NCBI RefSeq assembly: GCF_016907655.1
Contig: NZ_JAFBCL010000001.1
Span: forward strand, 4,374,001 to 4,438,000
Length of the DNA stretch: 64,000 bases
From: Saccharothrix algeriensis
Lineage (GTDB): Bacteria > Actinomycetota > Actinomycetes > Mycobacteriales > Pseudonocardiaceae
Direction: 5' to 3'
A model generated the notes under the pieces. The model worked only from the letters and a program-made list of their open reading frames with translations, was not told where the DNA came from and did not search any database. The position numbers and the translations under genes were made by a program. This document shows, piece by piece, positions 58,322 through 64,000 of the stretch. Each line of letters opens with the position of its first letter. Position 1 is the first letter of the stretch.

Positions 58322-59044
58322 TCAGGAGCGCAGCATCGTCTCGTGCAGCTCCCGCAGTGCGGGGCCGGTGGTGATGCCGTACTCGGTGACCAGCCTGTGG
58401 TTGAGCCGGCGGTAGGTCTCCAGTGCCTCGGCGGTGCACCCGCTGCGGTAGTGGGCGAGCATCAGCAGGCCGTGCAGCGACTCCCGGACCGGGTGCTCCT
58501 CGGCCAGGCGGAGCAGTTCCGACACCAGGTCGCGGTGCCGGCCCAGGCGCAGCTCGACCTCGGCGCGCAGCTCCACGGCGGCCAGCCGCTCCTGCTCCAG
58601 GGCGTTGCCGAGGCGGACCCGCACCGACTCGAACGGGATGTCGGCGAGCGGTTCGCCGCGCCACAGCGCGAGGGCGTCCCGCAGCACGCCCGCCGCCTCC
58701 CGGTCGGGCAGGGTCCGGGCGCGGGCGACCGCCTCGCGGAACCGGAAGACGTCCACCCGCTCCGGGTCGGTCTGCAGCGCGTAGCCGCAACCGCGCGTCA
58801 CCAGTCGCGCGTCCGGGTGTCCACCCAGCGACCGGCGCAGTGCGGCGACGAAGCCCTGCACGGCGTTGCGCGCCGTGGCCGGCACCTCGTCCTCCCACAG
58901 CAACCGGATGATTCGATCAACCGGCACCACCCGATCGAGTTCGAGCAGTAGCACGGCCAGTAGCGTCCGTCTCCGCGGACCACCCAATGGAATCAATTGA
59001 CAATCTTTCCACATGCCCACTTCGCCGAGCAGGGTGAAGTTCAC
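58322..59044 (-). CDS. SARP-type (AfsR/DnrI/RedD) transcriptional regulator
   Basis: This 240-residue protein has an OmpR-like winged helix (about 1-90, VPVDRIIRLLWEDEVPATARNAVQGFVAALRRSL) and a bacterial transcriptional activator (BTAD) domain (about 95-240, VFRFREAVARAR and HPVRESLHGLLMLAHYRSG). Small SARPs usually activate antibiotic clusters by binding direct heptamer repeats; no biosynthetic cluster is present here. It is divergent from the lectin gene, which together with the second GH92 gene is its most obvious target. GTG 59044 lacks a strong ribosome binding site. It contains no ATPase or TPR extension. Confidence 0.88.
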   Translation of the reverse strand: MNFTLLGEVGMWKDCQLIPLGGPRRRTLLAVLLLELDRVVPVDRIIRLLWEDEVPATARNAVQGFVAALRRSLGGHPDARLVTRGCGYALQTDPERVDVFRFREAVARARTLPDREAAGVLRDALALWRGEPLADIPFESVRVRLGNALEQERLAAVELRAEVELRLGRHRDLVSELLRLAEEHPVRESLHGLLMLAHYRSGCTAEALETYRRLNHRLVTEYGITTGPALRELHETMLRS

Positions 59045-59156
59045 GATCGCCTCCCGACGTCTGGCCGCACCGGTCCCTCAGCGCGGCATCAGCCGTTCAT
59101 AAGCACCTTCTCGGAGACTGTGCCGGTCGTTACCGCAACTATTGGAGGTAGACCCG

Positions 59157-59693
59157 ATGAGGCGAATTGCGGCAAGCCTGTTGACGAGTGCCCTGGTGGT
59201 GCTCACCCTGCTCGTCGCGCCCCTCGGCGCGTCCGCCGACCGGACCTCTGCGACCGACGGGGCGCGCGTCCTGGCCACGAACGGCACCTACCCGCTCAAG
59301 AACGACCACAGCGGGAAGTGCCTGGAGGTCTACGGCTGGTCGCAGGCCAACGGCGGCAACGTCGTGCAGTGGGACTGCCACTACGGCGCGAACCAGCTCT
59401 GGACCTTCGTCCGGCACGGCGACGGCTCGTACTCGCTCAAGAACCTGAACAGCGGCAAGTGCCTGGACGTCTACGCCTGGTCGCAGGCCAACGGCGGCGA
59501 CGTCGTGCAGTGGGAGTGCCACTGGGGCGCCAACCAGCGCTGGGTGCAGACCTGGTCCGACGACACCGCGAGCTTCCGGTACCTGAGCCGGCACAGCGGC
59601 AAGGCGCTGGAGGTCTACGGCTGGTCGCTGGCCGACGGCGGCGACGTCGTGCAGTGGGAGTGGCACGGCGGCGCGAACCAGCGCTGGCGCTGA
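59157..59693 (+). CDS. Secreted beta-trefoil (ricin B-type) lectin
   Basis: This 178-residue protein has a signal peptide (about 1-30) and one complete beta-trefoil made of three repeats. Each runs from a SGK(C/A)LEVYGW-type segment to a Q-x-W-like end (GANQLW, GANQRW, GANQRW). The repeats are very alike, including LEVYGWSQANGGNVVQW and LDVYAWSQANGGDVVQW, so they arose by recent duplication. No enzyme domain is attached, so it is a free sugar-binding protein. GGAGG lies 8 nt before ATG 59157. Mannan or galactose-type ligands are both possible; the GH92 neighbour favours a fungal or plant glycan. Confidence 0.88.
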   Translation: MRRIAASLLTSALVVLTLLVAPLGASADRTSATDGARVLATNGTYPLKNDHSGKCLEVYGWSQANGGNVVQWDCHYGANQLWTFVRHGDGSYSLKNLNSGKCLDVYAWSQANGGDVVQWECHWGANQRWVQTWSDDTASFRYLSRHSGKALEVYGWSLADGGDVVQWEWHGGANQRWR

Positions 59694-59777
59694 CCGCCGG
59701 CCCCGGTCCGCCGGCCCCGACCCGCTCCCGCGGCGCGCGGCCACCCGGCTCGGGTGGCCGCGCACCGCTGCCGGCAA

Positions 59778-59783
59778 TACCGT
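59778..59783 (+). promoter_or_regulatory. -10 box for leaderless second GH92 gene
   Basis: TACCGT ends 6 nt before GTG 59790, and no ribosome binding site is seen. Confidence 0.45.
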
Positions 59784-59789
59784 GGGGGT

Positions 59790-62084
59790 GTGCTGCGCAG
59801 CCTGCTGGTATTCGTGGTATCGGCCGCTATGGTGATACCCGTGGCGGCGGACGCGCAGACGGACCCGGTCGAATCGGTGAACACGTTCATCGGGACCAAG
59901 GACGACGGGAACACGTTTCCCGGCGCCGCGATGCCGTTCGGGAAAGCCCATTCCAGCCCGATCGGCGCGCATTACGCCGGCTGGCGCTACGACGACCCGG
60001 TGATCCGGGGTTTCGGCCACTTCTTCCTGTCCGGCGCGGGGTGCCACGAGCAGGGCGGGCTGGTGTCGGTCCTGCCGACCACCGGCCTGCCGTCCTCCTT
60101 CGACCACCGCCGCTACGGCGTGGGCTACTCGCACGACGGCGAGGTGGGCAAGCCCGGCTACTACCGCGTGCGGCTCGCCTCCGGCATCACGGTGGAGAGC
60201 ACCGCGACGACGCGGACCGGTGTCGAGCGGTTCGCGTTCCCCGCGGGCGCCACCCCGCACGTGCTGGTGAACGTGGGGCAGGCCAACGACAAGGAGCCGG
60301 TGACCGGCAGCAGCGTCCGCGTGGTGGACGACCGGACGCTGGCCGGAACCGTGACGGCGCAGGCGTTCTGCGGCGGCAAGCCGTACACGACGCACTTCAC
60401 CACGATGTTCGACCGGCCGTTCGAGCGGACCGGGAACTGGGGCGGCGCGGAGGGCGGCGCGGGCCTGCGCGGCCAGTGGGTGCGGTTCGCCGACGGCCCG
60501 GTCACCGCCGCGACGGCCATCTCGCACGTGGACGCCGAGGGCGCGGCGAAGAACCTGACCGAGGCCCGGGGCAGGCCGTTCGACGCGCTGCGGGCCGCCG
60601 CGCAATCGGCGTGGCGGCGGGAACTGCGGTCGGTCGACATCGACGCGGCCGACCCGGACGACCGCGCGGTCTTCTACACCGCGCTGTACCACGTGCTGCT
60701 GCAACCGTTGACGGGCAACGACGTCGACGGTCGCTACCGGGGTTTCGACGGCCGCGTGCACACCGCCGCCGGCTGGACCTACTACGAGTACTACTCGCTC
60801 TGGGACACCTACCGCGCGCACAACCAACTGCTGGCCCTGCTGCGCCCGCAGCGCGCGAAGGACATCGCCCGCTCCGTCCTGGCCATCCACGACCAGGGCG
60901 GCTGGCTGCCCCGCTGGGCGTACGCCAACCAGGAGACCAACACGATGACCGGCGACCCGGTCACGCCGTTCCTGGTGGACCTGTGGCGGTTCGGCGCGCT
61001 GGAGGGCTCGGCGGAGCGGGCTTACGCGGCACTGGCCCGGAACGCCGGCGGCGTGCCGCCCGCGGGGTCGCCGTTCGAGGGGCGGGCCGGCAACCCGTCG
61101 TACCTGGCGAACGGGTTCGTCCAGTTCGACCGGGAATTCCCGAAGAAGGGCCAGGACGTCGACCCGCACCACGGCGCGTCCGCGACCCTGGAGTACGCGC
61201 TGGCCGACTGCTCCCTGTCGATCATGGCGGAAGCGCTGGGGCGCACCGGGGAGGCGGCCGTGCTGCGCCGGCGCGGCCTGAACCACCGCACCCTGTGGGA
61301 CGACTCGGTGACCGACCGGGGCTTCACCGGGTTCCCGCGCCCGCGGACCGCCGACGGCCGGTGGCTCGACCCGTTCACGCCGCAGGGCCGGGACGGCTTC
61401 CACGAGGGCACCGCCTGGCAGTACCAGTGGCTGGTGCAGCAGGACGTGCCGGGCCTGGTGCGGCGGCTGGGCGGCGCCGGGGCCGCCGCCGCCCGCCTGG
61501 ACGACTTCTTCGCCTACCCGGACCTGGTCGCGGACCCGGCCGGGACCGTGCGGGAGAAGTGGGTGGTCGGCCCGTACGACTACTACAACCAGTTCCGCTA
61601 CAACCCCAACAACGAACCCGACCTGCACGCGCCGTGGATGTACGCGCTGATCGGGCAGCCGTGGAAGACCTCGGCGGTCAACCGCGCGGCGCAGACGCTG
61701 TTCGTCAACGCCCCCAACGGTGTCACGGGCAACGACGACCTCGGCACCATGTCGGCCTGGTACGTGTTCAGCGCGCTCGGCCTCTACCCCGTGACGCCGG
61801 GCACCGGGCAGTTCCTCCTCCACGCGCCCCGGTTCGGCCGGGCCGTGCTGCACCTGGAGTCGGGCCGCGACGTCGTCATCACCGCGCCCGGCGCCGACCC
61901 GGCCTCGCTCCAGTACGCCAAGGCCGTGAGCCTGGACGGGGTCGGGCACGACCGGACCTGGGTCGACCACGAGGCGCTGACCTCCGGGGCGCGGCTGGCG
62001 TTCGAGCTGACCGGCGACCCGACCGAGGCCACCTGGGGCACCGGCCCGGACGCCGCCCCGCCGTCGCCCTGCTCCGACGGCTGA
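59790..62084 (+). CDS. Secreted GH92 alpha-mannosidase (compact form)
   Basis: This 764-residue enzyme has a signal peptide (MLRSLLVFVVSAAMVIPVAADA) and a full GH92 region (ESVNTFIGTKDDGNTFPGAAMPFG, then GNDDLGTMSAWYVFSALGLYP near the catalytic acid), but no C-terminal Ig or NPCBM-like domains. The substrate motif seen as GNEP in the first enzyme reads NNEPDLHAPWMYALIG here. Sequence differs widely from the enzyme at 54524, so they are paralogues with probably different linkage preference. GTG 59790 follows a TACCGT box by 6 nt. The 3' end runs into a 24-bp tandem repeat. Confidence 0.9.
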   Translation: MLRSLLVFVVSAAMVIPVAADAQTDPVESVNTFIGTKDDGNTFPGAAMPFGKAHSSPIGAHYAGWRYDDPVIRGFGHFFLSGAGCHEQGGLVSVLPTTGLPSSFDHRRYGVGYSHDGEVGKPGYYRVRLASGITVESTATTRTGVERFAFPAGATPHVLVNVGQANDKEPVTGSSVRVVDDRTLAGTVTAQAFCGGKPYTTHFTTMFDRPFERTGNWGGAEGGAGLRGQWVRFADGPVTAATAISHVDAEGAAKNLTEARGRPFDALRAAAQSAWRRELRSVDIDAADPDDRAVFYTALYHVLLQPLTGNDVDGRYRGFDGRVHTAAGWTYYEYYSLWDTYRAHNQLLALLRPQRAKDIARSVLAIHDQGGWLPRWAYANQETNTMTGDPVTPFLVDLWRFGALEGSAERAYAALARNAGGVPPAGSPFEGRAGNPSYLANGFVQFDREFPKKGQDVDPHHGASATLEYALADCSLSIMAEALGRTGEAAVLRRRGLNHRTLWDDSVTDRGFTGFPRPRTADGRWLDPFTPQGRDGFHEGTAWQYQWLVQQDVPGLVRRLGGAGAAAARLDDFFAYPDLVADPAGTVREKWVVGPYDYYNQFRYNPNNEPDLHAPWMYALIGQPWKTSAVNRAAQTLFVNAPNGVTGNDDLGTMSAWYVFSALGLYPVTPGTGQFLLHAPRFGRAVLHLESGRDVVITAPGADPASLQYAKAVSLDGVGHDRTWVDHEALTSGARLAFELTGDPTEATWGTGPDAAPPSPCSDG

Positions 62085-62171
62085 CCGTCGTTCCGCCCTG
62101 CTGCCCGGTCGTCGCCTCGTCCTGCTGTCCGGTCGTCGTTCCGCCCTGCTGCCCGATCGTCGTTCCGCTCC
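62063..62171 (+). repeat. 24-bp tandem repeat starting inside the second GH92 gene
   Basis: A degenerate first unit (62063-62086) holds the last codons and the stop. It is followed by units at 62087, 62111 and 62135 and a partial one at 62159, with cores such as GTCGTTCCGCCCTGCTGCCC. The pattern repeats the stop-spanning repeats seen at prmC and murA. The rest of the 231-bp gap shows only the -10 box of the next gene. Confidence 0.75.
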
Positions 62172-62303
62172 GGCGAACCGACCTCACCGTCCGGATGCGG
62201 CCAGGCGCGCTGGGCGACCGCCGCGCCGGTCAAAAGTATCGAGCCCTGTTCACTTTCGTCGCGCGAAACCCGGAGTCCGTCCGACGCGCGAGCGCTCGGG
62301 GAC

Positions 62304-62309
62304 TACCGT
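62304..62309 (+). promoter_or_regulatory. -10 box for leaderless ABC ATPase gene
   Basis: TACCGT ends 6 nt before ATG 62316 with no ribosome binding site. Confidence 0.45.
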
Positions 62310-62315
62310 CCAGCC

Positions 62316-63230
62316 ATGACAGGGGCGCGCATACCAGCCGTCGTGGTCGCGGACATCCGCAAGCACTACGGTGACCTGAAAGCGGTGGACGGCGTCTCGT
62401 TCACCGTCGCCGAGGGGGAGTTCTTCGGCATCCTGGGCCCGAACGGGGCCGGCAAGACCACCACCCTGGAGATCGTCGAGGGCCTGCGCAAGGCCGACTC
62501 CGGCTCCGTGACGCTGCTCGGCGAGGACCCGTGGCCGCGCAACCCGGAGCTGCTGCCGAGGATCGGCGTGCAGCTCCAGGCGTCGAGCTTCTTCGAGAAG
62601 CTGACGGCCAAGGAGCAGTTGCAGACCTTCGGGTCGCTCTACGGCGTCACCGCGGCGAAGGCCGTCGACATGCTGGAGCTGGTGGGGCTGACCGACAAGG
62701 CGGACGTGCAGGAGAACAAGCTGTCCGGCGGCCAGCGGCAGCGGCTGTCCATCGCCTGCGCCCTGGTCCACGACCCGGACGTGGTGTTCCTGGACGAGCC
62801 GACCGCCGCGCTGGACCCGCAGGCCAGGCGGAACCTGTGGGACGTGCTGCGGGCCATCCAGGCGCGCGGCAAGACGATCGTCTACACCACGCACTACCTC
62901 GACGAGGCGGAGATCCTCTGCGACCGCGTGGCGATCATGGACAAGGGCCGGGTCCTCGCCATGGACGCGCCCGCGACGCTCGTGCGGGGCCTCGACGCGC
63001 CGACGCACGTCGTGCTCCGGAAGGGCAGCCTCCCGCTCGCGGACGCCCGGGCGATCGCCGGGGTGGAGCAGGCCCAGGAGGACGAGGTCTCGCTGACGAT
63101 CTCCACCCGCCGGCCCGCGCCGGTGCTGTCGGCGCTGGCCGAGCGCGGCACGCTGGACGGGCTCCAGGTGCGCACGGCCACGCTGGAGGACGTCTTCCTC
63201 GACCTGACCGGGCGGGAGTACCGGGCGTGA
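62316..63230 (+). CDS. ABC-2 type exporter, ATP-binding protein (DrrA-like)
   Basis: This 304-residue ATPase has Walker A GPNGAGKT, a Q-loop in IGVQLQASSFFEKLTA, signature LSGGQRQRLS, Walker B VVFLDEP and H-loop in TTHYLDEAEILCDR. The C-terminal domain of about 80 residues (from about 225) is typical of DrrA/NatA-type exporter ATPases. It pairs with the ABC-2 permease that starts within its stop codon (GTGA overlap). The cargo is unknown; family members move drugs, lipids or wall precursors outward. Confidence 0.92.
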   Translation: MTGARIPAVVVADIRKHYGDLKAVDGVSFTVAEGEFFGILGPNGAGKTTTLEIVEGLRKADSGSVTLLGEDPWPRNPELLPRIGVQLQASSFFEKLTAKEQLQTFGSLYGVTAAKAVDMLELVGLTDKADVQENKLSGGQRQRLSIACALVHDPDVVFLDEPTAALDPQARRNLWDVLRAIQARGKTIVYTTHYLDEAEILCDRVAIMDKGRVLAMDAPATLVRGLDAPTHVVLRKGSLPLADARAIAGVEQAQEDEVSLTISTRRPAPVLSALAERGTLDGLQVRTATLEDVFLDLTGREYRA

Positions 63231-64000
63231 CCGCGTTCAAGAGCCTGTCGGCCGCGATGGCCAAGGGCTTCCTCCGCGACCGCACGACGCTGTTCTTCGC
63301 GTTCGTGTTCCCGTTGATGTTCCTGGTCGTGTTCGGCCTGCTGTTCCGCGACGCGGGCGACGAGCGGACGAAGATCGCGGTGTCCGGCGACGGCCCCGTG
63401 ATCGCGGCGCTGGACGGGACCGGCGCCCTGGAGCTGGAGCGGCACGACGACGTCGAGGCGGCCAGGCGCAAGGTGCACGACGGCGACCTGCCCGCCCTGG
63501 TGGCGGTGCGGGGCAACGAGGTCGAGCTGACCTTCGCGGCCAGCGACCAGGTCGAGGCCCAGACCGTCATCGGCATCGTCTCCGGCGTGGTCGACAAGAC
63601 CAACCTGGCCGCCACCGGGGCCGCGCCCGCGTTCACGCTGTCGGCCCGACCGGTCGAGGACGCGTCGCTCAAACCGATCCAGTACCTCACCCCCGGCATC
63701 CTGTCGTGGTCGGTCTCGATCTCCGGTGTCTTCGGCGCGGCCCTGACGCTCGTCTCGTGGCGCAAGAAGCAGGTGCTGCGCCGGATCCGCCTGGCGCCGG
63801 TCAGCACCACGGCGGTGCTCAGCTCGCGCGTCCTGGTCAGCGTCGGCACGGCGCTGGCGCAGGGCGTGGTGTTCGTCGCGGTGGCGCTGACGCCGGTGTT
63901 CGGCCTGAAGCTGACCGGCCAGTGGTGGCTCGCCCTGCCGCTGCTCGTGCTGGGCACGACGGCGTTCTTCGCCGTCGGGATGCTCGTCGGCGCGTTCTGC
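63227..64000 (+). CDS. ABC-2 type permease (partial, runs off the window)
   Basis: The first 258 residues are visible. There is a membrane helix at about 20-42 (LFFAFVFPLMFLVVFGLLF), an extracytoplasmic domain of about 110 residues (ERTKIAVSGDGPVIAALDG and onward), then further helices from about 160 (LTPGILSWSVSISGVFGAALTL) as in ABC-2 membrane proteins of the YhgE/DrrB-like group. GTG 63227 overlaps the ATPase stop. It forms the channel of the exporter. The C-terminal helices lie beyond 64000. Confidence 0.9.
   Translation, partial: MTAFKSLSAAMAKGFLRDRTTLFFAFVFPLMFLVVFGLLFRDAGDERTKIAVSGDGPVIAALDGTGALELERHDDVEAARRKVHDGDLPALVAVRGNEVELTFAASDQVEAQTVIGIVSGVVDKTNLAATGAAPAFTLSARPVEDASLKPIQYLTPGILSWSVSISGVFGAALTLVSWRKKQVLRRIRLAPVSTTAVLSSRVLVSVGTALAQGVVFVAVALTPVFGLKLTGQWWLALPLLVLGTTAFFAVGMLVGAFC

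Noticed and set aside
58322..62084. Antibiotic biosynthetic cluster signalled by the SARP gene
   Set aside because: No synthase, tailoring or resistance genes surround it; neighbours are a lectin, a mannosidase and a generic exporter.

Overview
This 64 kb window is chromosomal DNA from a high-GC actinobacterium. The gene order prmC-tsaC-wecA-atpI-atpBEFHAGD, then atpC-DUF2550-pduO-murA, nucS and a divergent mce/thiolase pair resembles the mycobacterial chromosome. The mix of NucS mismatch repair, ethylmalonyl-CoA genes, SARP and LacI regulators and secreted glycosidases suggests a filamentous member of the Pseudonocardiales (Saccharothrix/Actinosynnema/Lentzea type). That placement is inference. 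I see no rRNA, tRNA, CRISPR array, insertion sequence or phage gene.

Layout. Positions 1-3776 hold the end of a dihydrolipoyl dehydrogenase gene, prmC, tsaC and wecA. Positions 3842-13559 hold the F1Fo ATP synthase genes, but a divergent iclR/MFS transporter pair, preceded by a strong terminator, lies between atpD and atpC. Positions 13582-24889 hold a DUF2550 protein, cobalamin adenosyltransferase, MurA (Asp-type, expected to be fosfomycin-insensitive), a DinB protein, the B12-dependent mutase MeaA, a serine beta-lactamase-like protein, an enoyl-CoA hydratase, a Nudix hydrolase, an amino-acid permease and NucS. Positions 25397-35838 hold lipoproteins, a sodium:solute symporter, an aldehyde dehydrogenase, dihydroxyacetone kinase dhaK-dhaL with a DhaM-HPr fusion, and a double-length 3-hydroxyacyl-CoA dehydrogenase. 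Positions 35849-43658 hold small zinc-ribbon and membrane proteins, a DivIVA-like coiled-coil protein, crotonyl-CoA carboxylase/reductase, the epimerase, a thiolase and MeaB. Positions 44156-49542 hold a flavin/PPOX protein with a DevS/DevR-like two-component pair, a secreted peptidase and a TPR-like protein. Positions 49574-62084 form a mannoside locus: lacI-manA-ABC transporter operon divergent from a GH92 alpha-mannosidase, then a SARP regulator, a secreted beta-trefoil lectin and a second GH92 enzyme. The window ends in an ABC-2 type exporter.

How the genes work together. Ccr, the epimerase, MeaA, MeaB, a thiolase, the 3-hydroxyacyl-CoA dehydrogenase and the adenosyltransferase supply most of the ethylmalonyl-CoA route, scattered over about 29 kb. 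Five of the relevant promoters carry the same 16-bp palindrome (GTTACC-N4-GGTAAC type), so they may form one regulon. The GH92 enzymes would release mannose outside the cell, the ABC system would import it and ManA would isomerise it. Near-identical LacI-type operators lie on both sides of the divergent promoter.

Non-coding features are unusually rich. Four copies of a large nested-hairpin element (about 125 bp core plus conserved flanks) have stems that change by paired substitutions. Several genes (prmC, murA, nucS, second GH92) have their last codons repeated in the downstream spacer. A 16-unit array of a 14-bp repeat lies at 36.9-37.1 kb. At least fourteen genes have a TANNNT -10 box 6-8 nt before the start codon, the signature of leaderless transcripts.
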